Part shown: in pieces, positions 39,701 through 50,255 of the stretch
Layout of the letters: every line of letters starts with the position of its first letter
How positions within the stretch are numbered: position 1 is the stretch's first letter
Assembly: GCF_000372725.1 (NCBI RefSeq)
Contig: NW_005198391.1
Location: forward strand, 548,875 to 612,874
Length of the DNA stretch: 64,000 nt
Direction: 5' to 3'
Origin: Emiliania huxleyi CCMP1516
Lineage: Eukaryota; Haptophyta; Isochrysidales; Noelaerhabdaceae
Program-made: the position numbers and the translations under genes
Notes under the pieces: model-generated
What the model saw: the letters and a program-made list of their open reading frames with translations, nothing else
Database searches by the model: none
Told to the model about the DNA's origin: nothing

Positions 39701-41507
39701 CTGGGAGGTAGCGGCATGCTGTGCCCAACGTGCCGGACACCCGTGACTCCTTACACGCCTCTCGATTTAGGTGTTTGACCTCGTGCGTAAGCTCTTCTTG
39801 GCTTCGCTCGTGCTTTTCATTGATCAGGAGTACGGCTCGAGTAAGCTGCTTCGCCTCGTTGTCGCCACTGTCGTCTCGGCCCTCTTTCTCGCCGCCCTCG
39901 CCCTCGCCCGCCCGTTCAAGCGATCCGACGACCTCCACCTTGCGTGCGTTGCCAATCTGCTTCTCACGTGCTGCTTCTGTCTTGGCGCCGTGATTCAGCT
40001 CTGCGGCGACGACAACGACCTGTGCTACCAACTCGTTGGCATCCAAAGCGGACGCAGAGCGAGCGAGTTTGTCGTCGTCCTAACCGTCGCGATGCTCGTC
40101 GCGTCGCTGCTGATCGTCTTCTTCAAGACCGCCACCGCCGTCCGCGTACCGACGCTCCGCCTCGTCTCCACCGGCCGCGCTCCAATCCTCGAGCTGCCTG
40201 CCGCTTGCCACTTCCACGCCTTCATCTCTCACGCGTGGGGAACTGGCCAGGACCAGACGCACACCGTCGTGCGGCGACTACAGCTTCTGCTGCCCGGCGT
40301 GAGGATCTGGCTCGACGTCGACAATCTAGACGACGTGGGAAAGCTCGAGGAGTCGGTCGCCGACTCGGCAACCTTCATAATCTTCCTGAGCTCTGGCTAC
40401 TTCCGGAGCTGGAACTGCCGCCGCGAGCTCTACGCGGCGCTCGCCTCGGTCCGGCCATTTATTGTCGTGCACGAGGCAGATACGGCCAAGGGCGGCGCCT
40501 CGCTGGCGGCACTGCGGGACGAATGCCGCGATAGCTGCGTCGAGGTTGCCCCGCCTGCCTATCCTTCCTACAGCGGGCCGGGCGAGGTGCTCACGCGCGT
40601 CTTCGAAGAGGCGGAGCCGATCGTGTGGGTGCGAGTGCACGACTTTCAGCTCGAGTCGCTCAAGGAGGTTGCGCTGCGCATGCTGCGCCAAAGTCCGTAC
40701 TATTCGCTGCATCTCAACGAGCTCGCGTCGGGCGTCACGGTGCCAGGCGAAATCGGATCGCACGGGTTTACTGGTCTCGTCACCATCCTGGTATGTCGCG
40801 AGAACGAGGGCGCGCATGACGTGGCGACGGAGGTGAAGGCGGCAGCGGCGGAGGGGCATAGCTCGACCACGGCCGCACCGGACTCTCCGGACGTGGTTGT
40901 GATCCGCGAGGCTTCAGAGGTGCTCAAGGAAGCCAACGCACCCGCACCGCTCCAGGGGCGCGCCGTATTGCTACTTTACCTGAACGAGAAGACCTTTCTT
41001 GACCCGTCCGGCACCGTCGCGCGCATCGTGCAAACGGCAATGGACCGGCGGATCGCCATCGCTCCCGTCGCCGAGCAGGACCCTGCCAGCGGCGGCGTTG
41101 CCTTCAGGCAATTTTTCCAGCAAACACCTCAGGTGCTGCAGCAGCCACCGTACAAGCTCTTCGACACGCTCGCCGTGCCGCTGTACCCGTCGCAGCAGCA
41201 CCGCAAGGTCAGCTTGCGCCATGTCTTGCGCGGCATGGGCGCACAACCGCAAAGCAGGGGAATGCAGAGAGTGCCGTTCACAACCTTGCTGCTTTCTTGT
41301 GCCCAGTGCTGCCTGGCGCGAAAAGGCGGTAGACGGGTCGAGCCGGCCGCACCCGCGGCAGAGTCGCCCGAGGTTGAGAAGGCCGAGGGGGCTTGGATCG
41401 GCATGCAGCATCGTTTTGGCCTGCTGAGGGGTGGAACAGGACTAGGTGTAGCAGCCCATAGCCGCAAGGCTGCCGAGCTAGACGTAGTCGAGCTCACAGA
41501 TGATTAA
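33771..41507 (+). CDS. receptor-like multi-pass protein: beta-helix, 14 WD40 repeats, Cys-rich repeats, TIR domain
   Basis: Exons 33771-39707 and 39771-41507 (GT-AG, phase 0) encode 2,557 residues; a start at 33843 would give a tidy signal peptide (MATVTLLACILLSPP). Then a Pro-rich stretch (36-88), beta-helix coils (90-245), 14 WD40-like repeats (about 245-876, e.g. FSPDGTRLATVGGDSALRVW), a second beta-helix part (877-1000), about 12 Cys-rich GCC2/GCC3 (ephrin-receptor-like) repeats (1010-1567, e.g. CPAGTFSDQLNAIGC) and a hydrophobic region with roughly ten spans (1705-2100). The cytoplasmic end has a TIR domain (about 2120-2230): HAFISHAW, WLDVDNLDDVGKLEESV, IIFLSSGYFRSWNCRREL. The Glu in CRREL sits where NAD-cleaving TIR domains have their catalytic Glu. 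The extracellular architecture suggests ligand sensing; signalling or NADase activity is inference. Confidence 0.85.
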
Positions 41508-41779
41508 TCGCAGCGTTGGCGTTGGTTATCTCTCGTTCAATCTTCTCTCAACATGAGTCACATGACCCTGCTTGCCGAGGTGAAGTGTGGTGGAAAGAGG
41601 CTTCACATCCAACATCCAATCGTATACACAATACACCAAGTGAGTGCGCGCTCTCCATCACTCACGATGTCTCTGTCAGATGTGTCACCCGGTAGAGCCC
41701 ACCGAGGCGCGTTGCGGCGTTGCCGCCCTCGCACGCCCCACAGTGGCCTCCCCGCGCTGGCACAGAGATACAATGCCCG

Positions 41780-42567
41780 CTAAAACTCGAACACCGGGGA
41801 GTGCGCTCGTTCGGCCCGCGCCGGCGATCGGGAGAAGGGCGGCGACGGCGTTGTCGAGCCAGTCGCCATGTCCTCCCAGTCTTGGTCCTCATCCCTATCG
41901 TCATCGAGCACGACGCCCGCCTGCAGGTGATGCGATCGCGACACCTGCTGGGCCTGCGCCCGCGCCGCCCGCTGTCGTGGGTTGAGCCTAGCCGCGGGCT
42001 CGGGCACCGAGGGGGCGGGAGGCGCCCGCGCCGCCCGCTGTCGTGGGTTGAACCTAGCCGCGGGCTCGGGCACCGAGGGGGCGGGAGGCTTCCTCGCCCG
42101 CGGTGGCGCCTGAGGTTGCTTCCTCGGCGGCTCCTCGGGCGGCTCCTCCACCAGCTCCACCGGCTCGTCCTCGTCGAGCCGCACGTGCGCAGAGTGCGCC
42201 GACCGAGCGGGCGGCAGCTTCTCCGCGTGCGTGGAGCCCCGCATGTCGTCGCTCTCGTCTCGCAGCCGCATCCGCATAAAGACGCCCACGTCAAACTGAG
42301 CGACGAGGCGGAAGAGGCGCGTGCTCGGGTGGGTGCGGCGGGGGAGAGGGGGGGCGGGGTTGGGGCCGTGCCGGGAGGGTAGGGCGGCGGTGAGGGCGGT
42401 AGGGAGAGGGCGGAGGTGAGGGCGGAGGCGGAAGAGGCGCGTGCTCGGGCGGGTACGGCGGGGGACAGGGGGTGGGCCTGGCGCAGGCAAAAGCACGAGT
42501 AGCCAAGCACGGACATCAGGAAGACGCCGCCGACGCCGAGCACCTGCGGCGAGTGTGTTTGGGTATG

Positions 42568-42623
<56 letters not shown>

Positions 42624-45600
42624 AGGGAAGAGGGGAGGGGGGGGGGGGGGACTCGAGACGTGAGTGCGGCGCGGCGACACGTGGAGCGTAGCGCGGGCGC
42701 TGGCTTGCGCACCGTGAGGTAGTCCTCAAGAGTGCCCGGCGGCGGCGATGCAGGCGGTTGCGGCGGCGGGTGTGGGAACGGCGGTGGCGGCCGCGGCGGC
42801 GGTGAGGGAGGGCCAGGAGGCGGTAGCGGCGGCGCGGGCGGTCTGTGCGGAGGCGGTGCGGGTGGCGCCGGCGGCGGTGGCCGGGGCGGCGGCGGTGCAT
42901 GCGGCGAAGGCGGTGGCGGGGGGGGCAAGGGAGGCGGCGCGGGCGGCGGGTCGGTGCAGGACGTCGAAGACCTATCAGGAGCAGTGAAACGCGGCAAGTC
43001 ATGGGGGGGGGAGAGCACCCGTGCGCAGTAGGGGGCTGCATGGCGCGGGACCAAGCAAAGAGCGAGTCGTAGCCGCAGCCGCCGCCGCAGCAGGTCCCCA
43101 TGTAGAGCTCGTGCGCGGTGCAGAGTCGCGCGCCGCGCGTGCCGCACTCGAGCGCCGCGTGGCGCAGCGTCGCAGCGCCCGGGTTGTGGACGTCCGTCAC
43201 CGGCATGCGCGAGCCGTGCGTGCCGTGCAACGCCCCCGGGGGGGGGTAGCAGACGGAGCCCGCGCAGCCCCCTCCGTAGTGGCAGCACTGGATCGCGGCG
43301 TGGCGCGCGTTCATCCCCTCCTCTGCACGCAAGCACATCGCGCGATGATTCGTGTGGTCGGTGGATTTGGGGCAGCCGTCGACCGCCAGGGCCATGTAGT
43401 GGCCAGGGGCAAGCGGCGGCACTGGCGGGTGCGGCGGGGAGAGCGGCGGCGGCGGCGGCGGCGGAGGCGAGGGCGGCGGCGTGTTTGGGGGCGCAGGCGG
43501 CAGCGACGGCGGAAATGAGGGCGGCGGTGGTGAGGGAGGCGGTGGGGAAGGCGGAGGGGGGGAGGGCGGTGGAGGAGGAGGCGGCGGCGACAAGGGCGGC
43601 GGCGGCAACGGCGGTGAGGGCGGTGAGGGCGGCGGAGGCGGCGGCGGCGGCAAGGGCGGCGGCGGCAAGGGAGGCAGTGAGGGTGGCGGCGGCGTGGGGG
43701 GGGAGAAGTGCCGCAAGCTCAGCCGCACATCCTTGATGCCCCACGACTCGTCGCCTGAGCCGAGGGTCGTGCCCCCGAGAGGGCGGGCAGCTCGGAGCAG
43801 GGTCGGAGGTGTGGGTGGGTGGGTGGGGTGGGGGTGGGGTGGGGGTGGGCGCCTTTGCGTGCTCCGTGCGAGAGGGTGGTGTTGAGCAGGACGGTGAGGG
43901 AGGGCTCCTCGTGCGGGATCGTCACGTCGATCTCAACGGCAACCTGCGACAGAGGCACACGCGTGGGATGCGCGCGGGTCGCACGGGGGGGGGGGGGGAC
44001 GGGGAGGGGTGGGTGGGTATGCACAGGACGGAGTCCGTCGGCTGGCGCGGGCGCGTCGGGAGGCTGCGCCGCGGAGGCCTGGGCAGCACACACCTCGTCG
44101 AAGGACGGATGGCCGCACGCGTTCTCTCCCTCCCACGGGCCGAACTCCCGCGTCCACGCCTGCCGGCCGTCGAGGTACAGCGAGGCGCTCTCGTAGTCCC
44201 AGGAGTCGATCTTCACAAACGTGAGCTCCAGCCTGTGGAGCAAGANNNNNNNNNNNNNNNNNNNNNNNNNNNNNNNNNNNNNNNNNNNNNNNNNNNNNNN
44301 NNNNNNNNNNNNNNNNNNNNNNNNNNNNNNNNNNNNNNNNNNNNNGCCGCGGGCGCGTTCCCCCCCGCTGACTCCACGCTTGCCCAAAGCCATGCGGCCT
44401 TCAGGTCGCGTGACTTCGGCTGGGCGGCGGTCAGCCCGGCGAGCGGTGCACGAGCGGGGAGGGGAAGAGGAGGGCTGGTCGGCGGGCTCGCCTGACGGCA
44501 GCGTGTGCTGGCAGCATCGCCGCGGTGCCGTAGATGCGCTCGATCTGGACACCGCCGCCGAGCGTGAGGTAGCCGCCCAGAAGCACGCCTGTGCGCGCAC
44601 ACGGCGCGAGGTGAGGAGGCGCGGCCGGCTCCGGGGGCCGTCCCCGCCGCAGGCATCCACACGCGCCGTGGTGGCCACAGCGCGTCACCGAGGGAGCCTT
44701 CGCGCCGCCGGCCAGCCGGACCGCCTCCTTGGTCGCCGCTGTCCACGGGACGTTTGAGCTCCACGCGGACCACTCCACCTCGCCCCCGGGGAATTGGTCC
44801 GCGTACTCGATCTGCCAGCCGGGCGGAGCAAGCGGCGACGGCGAGGAGGGCGGCGGCGGCGAGGGCGGCAGCCCCGGGGGTGGCGGCGAGGGCGGGTGGA
44901 TGGGCGGCCAAGGAGGGTGCCAGGGCGGCGCCGGCGGCGACGGGGGAAGGTGCGGCGGCGGAGGCGGGGCCGGCGGGCGCGGAGGCGGCGCCGAGGGCGG
45001 AGGGCTCACGGGCGGCGCTCCGGGCGGCGGCGGCTTTGGCGGCGGGGGCGGCGAGGCAGGCGGGGAGGGGAAGAGGACTGAGATTCGGACGTTAGCGACG
45101 CCCCACGACTCTTGGTGGGAGGTGCCTCCGAGTGTGGTGGTGATGGTCACGGTGGCGGTGGGGTCGGTGTGGGGGATGGTGGCGTCGGCACGGACAAAGT
45201 AGTCGAGGTACGCGTCTCCAGGCTCGCCGCAGATCTGCTCGGCGGGGAGAGGTGCGAGCTGCTGCGACCAGGCGGGGAGGTCGTCGACGAAGATGTACGC
45301 CTCCTCCGACGGCTCCGAGTCGATCTTGATGAGGTCGAGCTCGACGCGGAGCGCGTCGTGCTGCGGCAGCTTGAACGTCTTCGAGATGAAGGAGTGGCGA
45401 CCGAGTGACTGCCGAGGGGCGAGGGGGAGCGGGGCGCCGCTGGATCCTCCGAGGAGAGGGGGCAGGGCGGGGGTGGTGGCTGCCTGACTCCTCGGGGGGC
45501 CGCGGCGGGAGGCCCTCGACACCGCTCTGTGCTCTCTGCTCGCCTGCAGCTCGTAGCCCGCTATAGATCTCTCTCTCTCTCTCTCTGCTCGCCTGCAGCT

Positions 45601-46481
45601 CGTAGCCCTCGAGGACAACTGCAGTCACGCCGAGGCTGCCGCACAGGGTCGTGTACATGGTGGAGCCCTCCCAGCCGCCCGCCTAGGGGGTCGCGGACGC
45701 GGGTGCGGCAGCTGGGCGGCGCCGAGCGTTTGGAACGGACTGCGACGGCGCGGGGCGTGCAGAACGGAGCTGAAGAGCGGGTGTGTAGCGGTGTGTGCGA
45801 GTGGTGCGGGAGAGACCCCACCTCTGGCGGAAAGGCGTCAAAGGCAACCAGCCCCCACTGCGGCGGCATCATGGGCGCCGGAGACGGCGGCGGCTCTGGC
45901 GGCGGCGGCGGCGGCGTTTCGGGCGGCAGCGGCGGGGGGCTCGGCGGCGGAGAGGATGGTGTTGGTGGGGGCGGGTGGCTTGGCATCGGCGGGCCGGGTG
46001 GCGGCGCGGGTGGCGGCGGCGGCGCGGGTGGCGGCGGCGGCGGCGCGGGCGGCGGCGGCGGCGGTGGAGCCGCCGGCGACGGCGGCGGCGGCGGCGCCAT
46101 CGGCAGCGGCGGCGGCGGCGCGGGTGGCGGCGGCGGCGGCGCACGAGGGGACGGTGGCGGCTCTGTCGGCGGCGGCGGATTAGGAAAAGGAGAGGGTGGC
46201 GGCCGCGGAGGCGGTGGGGGAGGGGGCGGAGGTGGGGAGGGCGGAACTTTCGGGCACGCCGGGAAGAAGCCATCGCAGAACCGGCACTTGGCGTACCCTC
46301 CCGCACCACACCCGAGCCCCATCGCAGAGACGGTGGCCGTGCCGCACGCCGGGTCGAAGTAGCAGCGTAGCGAGTTCTGGTAGTTGGTGCAGACGCCCTC
46401 CTGGGCGCCGCTCGTGCACGGCTCGCCCTGTGCGGCCGCGCCAAGCAGCTGGCTGAGGAGGAGTGTTCGGTACATCGACAT
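41780..46481 (-). CDS. single-pass proline-rich surface glycoprotein, multi-exon, crosses the gap
   Basis: Starts at the ATG at 46481 with a signal peptide (MSMYRTLLLSQLLGAAAQG). Domains in order: a Cys-rich module (CRFCDGFFPACP), a proline stalk, then GGWEGSTMYTTLCGSLGVTA (exon from 45682), a lectin-like unit (ISKTFKLPQHDALRVELDLI, DDLPAWSQQL, SWGVANVRISVLF), another stalk, a second unit broken by the gap (FVKIDSWDYESASLYLDG, DESWGIKDVRLSL), a third stalk, and a Cys-rich domain (HAAIQCCHYGGGC, ARLCTAHELYMGTC). A membrane span (VLGVGGVFLMSVLGYSCFCL) and an acidic cytoplasmic tail (DEDEPVELVEEPPEE) follow; stop at 41780-41782. Intron 45821-45683 is GT-AG and 45592-45409 is GC-AG, both in phase. 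Other joints are unresolved. Likely an adhesive or wall-linked cell-surface protein. It could be two genes if the gap hides an end. Confidence 0.65.
41956..42087. repeat. 66-bp tandem repeat, two copies, in a cytoplasmic tail
   Basis: Two nearly identical 66-bp units (41956-42021, 42022-42087) starting GCGCCCGCGCCGCCCGCTGT. In the minus-strand protein they encode a duplicated 22-residue piece containing APSVPEPAAR and NPRQRAARA. Confidence 0.95.
42569..42617. repeat. (TG)n microsatellite
   Basis: About 24 uninterrupted TG units; it lies in an intron of the minus-strand surface glycoprotein gene, close to a G run at 42637-42650. Confidence 0.97.
44246..44345. other. assembly gap (100 N)
   Basis: Exactly 100 unknown bases, the standard size for a gap of unknown length. 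It interrupts the second lectin-like unit of the surface glycoprotein gene. Confidence 1.
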
Positions 46482-46750
46482 TATATTCACCCGGCCACAG
46501 GGCCACAGGTGCGGTCAAATGAACGCCGAGAGAGTGGAGACGCCGCGAACCCGCCTCCTGCCGGTACATATTTGTTTTCTTCGAGTCAGTGTGTAGAGAC
46601 GGAAATGACAGGTCTCTCCTCCAAGTTGGGGTGAACTTTTTCACGCCACCCGCTGTGTTTGGCTCGGGGCCTATCAGACCTCACCACAAGCGTACCGAAA
46701 GCGCACAGGGGCTCTCGAGAGCCTCGAGACCGCGGACGGACCTCTCTCTC

Positions 46751-48910
46751 TCACCGCCCAAAGCGCGACCGCGGGTCCCTGCCCCCGTGCCTCCCCGCCC
46801 GAGCCTCGTTGACCGTCTTGACCCGCTGCAGCTCCCGCTTGACCACGCCCTCCACCACCGCGTTGAGCTCCTTCAGCTGGCGCTCCATCGCGTCGTTCGC
46901 CTCGAGCACGGTCCCAATCTTCCGGTCCTGCTCCTCCCGCTCCGTGCGCAGCTTTTCGAGCTCCGCCAGCGCCTCCTCGAGCCGGCTCGTCTGCTCCTCC
47001 AGCTTGCTGCTCAACTCGCGCTTCACATCCTCGCTCGCGGCGTCCGCCTCGGCCGCGTCGTAGAAGCCTCTCTTGACGGACCCGAGGTCGGTCGCCGAGA
47101 AGGAGCGCTCCGAGTCCTCCAGCACCGGGTCGAGCGGCTCGGGCGGCGGCAGCAGCGCCGCGCCGTCGGCCGCAAGCCCGCCCTCATTCTCGAGGGTCGC
47201 CGCCTCGAGGCAGTCTGCGGTCAGGGTTGCGAGCGAGAGCTTGAGGCACCACGCGGCGAACACGCCGAACGCGAGCTCGCCGCCGCCACAGAGCGCCCCG
47301 TAGGCGGCGGCCGCGTCGTCGACCACGACGCCCCACTCGGCGACTCTGCCGCACACGGTGGCAAACTCGTCGGCGCTCACCGGCGCGGCCATGCGGCCTT
47401 CGGCCGCGCGCTCAAGCATCAGCAGCAGCTCAATGTACTGGCGCACGTAGACAATGAGCAGGTAGAAGCCCCATCGGCCCAACGACCCCGGACCCGCCCC
47501 GCACGGTGCGCTCGCCTCAGCAGCCTCCTCGGCGCGCTCAAAGCCGTCTTCGATGGCCGCCGAGAGCAGCTCGGCCTGTGTCTCGCCCGGCTGCAAGTGT
47601 CGCATCAGCCCGGCCCTCGCCTCCTCGGCTTCCATCGTCGAGGCCGCCGTGCAGACGTCAAACACAGCCCTCCGGTCCACCCTCTCCTCCTTCCCGACGG
47701 GCAGCTTGGCCGCCATGGCGAGCCAGCCAGCCGCTGCCGACGCCGCGCCACCCCCCACGCCGGACGCCTCGCCGATCGGCGCGCCCGCCGCCTCGCCCTC
47801 CCCGGCGGCGGCCCCGCCCGCCGCTTCGCCAGCGGCATCTTCGACCAACTCGCGCACGGGCGCCATGAGCGCGACGAGCAGCACGTCGAGCCGCGGCGCC
47901 GCCGCGTCGGCAGCCGTGAAGGCGTCCAGCTTCTCGAGGGCGGGCTCGGACAGGTCGAGCGAGGCGATCGCAGATGTGGCGCGCGACACGGGCACAGTGG
48001 CCTTCTCTCCTTCGCCCACCAGGGTCGGCGCGATCGGTGCCGCGTCGCACAAGGACGGCACGAGACCGAGCACCCTTCGGTTGACAGCCTCCTCGTGCGG
48101 CTCCTTCACCATGCCGCAGAGCTCGCCCAGGAGGCGAACGCTCTTATGTGTTCTCCACGAGGCCTCAACACCCTTGACGATGCTGGCCAGCGCCGCCTCG
48201 GCAAGCTTGTGGGCGCCGTGCTGCTCTGTGGCCCACTGCCAGACGTGAGAGGGCATCGAGGCGCGGCTCTGACCAGGCTCGAGGTCGGCGGCGTCAAGTT
48301 TGACCTTGCTCTCCACAAGCTCACCAATCGCCGAAAGCAGGTCCCCAAGCGGCAGCGGAGACGCCTCTCGCAAGGCGCGCGTCGACATGACGCGCTGCCA
48401 CTCGGCTGGCACGGTCGCCTCAAAGCTGCCATCCTCGTCCTCATCCTCTTCTTCGTCCACCTCGTCCTTTGCCTCTCCAGGCTCCTCCTGCTGCTGCTTT
48501 GGCACTTCGCCCGCCGCCTCCTCCCCCTTATTCGTCTCCGCCTCTGTTTCCTCTTTCCCCCCCTCCCCCTCAGCCTCTGCCGCCACCTCCCCGTTCTCCT
48601 CCTGTGCCTCTGCCGCAACCGGCGCCGCCACGCCCTCTGCCTCCTCCTTCGTCTCTGCCGCCGCTGCATCCCTACCATCGATCTGGGCGTCCGGACTACT
48701 CTCTGTAGTTGCCTCACTGGTCGGAACAGGAGCATCAGCCACTGGGTCTGCAATGCCTTCCGCCTGATCCTCAACAGGTGCGGATTCGGTGCCGCTGGGA
48801 GGCTCGTGCACCTCCTGCTCCGACGGACTGCCACCGTCAGCTTCGACGGCCGCAGCGCCGTCAGTGGCGCTACTCTCTGCTGGCGGCTCCTCGGCAGAGT
48901 CGTCGTGCAT
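46751..48910 (-). CDS. acidic coiled-coil protein of unknown function
   Basis: Starting at the ATG at 48910, 719 residues with no intron. The first 165 residues are extremely acidic and Ala/Glu-rich (EEDEDEDGS). From about 170 a folded helical region begins (PAEWQRVMSTRALREASPLP, VWQWATEQHGAHKLAEAALA, SVRLLGELCGMV), followed by Ala/Gly-rich linkers and another folded block (GRWGFYLLIVYVRQYIELLL, FGVFAAWCLKLSLATL). The last 110 residues are a continuous coiled coil (SSKLEEQTSRLEEALAELEK) with a basic end (GRDPRSRFGR). The acidic head, helical middle and coiled-coil tail resemble flagellum- or cytoskeleton-associated proteins, but no named family was recognised. Upstream in-frame extension to 49054 has poor codon bias. 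Confidence 0.7.
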   Translation of the reverse strand: MHDDSAEEPPAESSATDGAAAVEADGGSPSEQEVHEPPSGTESAPVEDQAEGIADPVADAPVPTSEATTESSPDAQIDGRDAAAAETKEEAEGVAAPVAAEAQEENGEVAAEAEGEGGKEETEAETNKGEEAAGEVPKQQQEEPGEAKDEVDEEEDEDEDGSFEATVPAEWQRVMSTRALREASPLPLGDLLSAIGELVESKVKLDAADLEPGQSRASMPSHVWQWATEQHGAHKLAEAALASIVKGVEASWRTHKSVRLLGELCGMVKEPHEEAVNRRVLGLVPSLCDAAPIAPTLVGEGEKATVPVSRATSAIASLDLSEPALEKLDAFTAADAAAPRLDVLLVALMAPVRELVEDAAGEAAGGAAAGEGEAAGAPIGEASGVGGGAASAAAGWLAMAAKLPVGKEERVDRRAVFDVCTAASTMEAEEARAGLMRHLQPGETQAELLSAAIEDGFERAEEAAEASAPCGAGPGSLGRWGFYLLIVYVRQYIELLLMLERAAEGRMAAPVSADEFATVCGRVAEWGVVVDDAAAAYGALCGGGELAFGVFAAWCLKLSLATLTADCLEAATLENEGGLAADGAALLPPPEPLDPVLEDSERSFSATDLGSVKRGFYDAAEADAASEDVKRELSSKLEEQTSRLEEALAELEKLRTEREEQDRKIGTVLEANDAMERQLKELNAVVEGVVKRELQRVKTVNEARAGRHGGRDPRSRFGR

Positions 48911-49077
48911 TGCCTCCTCCACCTTTGTGTGTCGCGAAACGTGCGGCGGGATATTCGTTGCTATGAAACGGCAATCGTGGGCTGCAGACGTGAGAAAAAT
49001 GTCCGACCACCGGCCAAAAGCGCATGTCTTGAAGGTCCGATACTGGAAGCCCATATAGGCACCTTACAAAAAATTTC

Positions 49078-49112
49078 ATTCGGCCCGCTGGTGCGCTTCA
49101 TAGCTCCATAGC
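49078..49112 (-). repeat. dispersed repeat C, short copy
   Basis: CGGCCCGCTGGTGCGCTTCA followed by TAGCTCC; the core of repeat C in reverse orientation with two small changes. Confidence 0.6.
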
Positions 49113-49295
49113 TCCAGAAAGAAGAGTCGTCCTTGCGAGAGAGATTTTTAGCATTTGAGAGAGACATTTTTGTGTTTTGTTTGTCCTTGCGCGAGGAAGG
49201 AGAGCTTGATAAACTCGAGGGGCCAAAATACGCCGCGAGAAGAAGCCGCGAGAGCAAGGGATCGGCAGCGGCGGCGCAGCAGGACGAGGTAGAGG

Positions 49296-49372
49296 AGAGA
49301 GCGACGCGACAGAGGATGAAGCGACAGGAGGGAGAACGACGAGAGTGGGGCGACCGCGAGGTGGCATGAAGG
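49296..49372 (+). repeat. dispersed repeat E, copy 1
   Basis: About 75 bp: GAGAGCGACGCGACA, GAAGCGACA, AACGACGAGAG, GGGCGACCGCGAGGTGGCA. A copy about 85 percent alike by eye is at 52606-52680. Each lies upstream of a minus-strand gene start. Confidence 0.75.
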
Positions 49373-50255
49373 TACTCCACACTGCAAATCAATAGCTGTT
49401 ACTTGTGGCCTCTCTCATTCATTCATCATCGTCATTCCAACCAAACAACCAATTGGTTGGTACCTCCCCACGCGCACGGCCCACCGCTCCAGAGGCTCCA
49501 GCCTCCACCTCGAGGCCTCCACCCCTCTGCTCTCGGTTTCTCGGTTTTTCTTTCTTTCTTTAGCTCTCAGAGAAACCGCGACGGGCAGGTGTGTATTCTT
49601 TTTGCTTGGCAGGCCCTCATGCCGCGGACTTTCAAGCTGGAATGTGTGGAAAGCGGCGCATGAGAAAAACGACGCCGACGCACACACATACGTGATCGTG
49701 AAAGGGAAAAGCAAAACCCGCCCGCGATGGCCGAGCATGCAAGACATGCGCCGTGACATGTGAAATACTGAAAAAAAGTAATATATCTTTACTTCCAAAA
49801 CCCGGACGTGCCTCCACCGGCACGCCGCTTCCGACAGGGTGATGGAAGGTTCGACGCACCCCCGGACTGGGCAGAGAGGTCCCAACGTAAAGACGATGGG
49901 CTGTCCACCCCGCCCCCACTTGCCCTGACTACACAGGATAGCGTGCCCCGACAAACGGCGACACATAGCGGGGGACACTGCGCCGGGGGGTATGCCTAAC
50001 TTTGGTGCTTTGTGTGGGTCGCGTTCCCATGGTAACGTAGCTGTGTGGCTGAAGCCCTCGTGCCGCTGGCTTGAGTGTGAAATACTGAATAAACGGGGAC
50101 ATAACTGACAATAGAACAACCTGTCATTCGCAGCAACCCGTCGGTACGGACATGCTGGTGCCCCGCCCGCCATAAAGGGCGGCCACGAGGGAATGCAGCA
50201 TGGATGGAACGCGGCTGCCGCCTGGGCCCTCTCTCCCCCTCCCCCGCGCGGCCTC

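Larger units (their letters stand above)
48911..50255. other. intergenic, no gene
   Basis: Contains a short repeat C copy and repeat E copy 1, upstream of the minus-strand acidic coiled-coil gene, and CTTTCTTTCTTT near 49550. Open frames are short and unconvincing. Confidence 0.5.

Noticed and set aside
43809..44757. Open frames spanning the run of unknown bases.
   Set aside because: They are open only because the unknown bases contain no stops, and they read Gly-rich antisense of the proline-rich glycoprotein.
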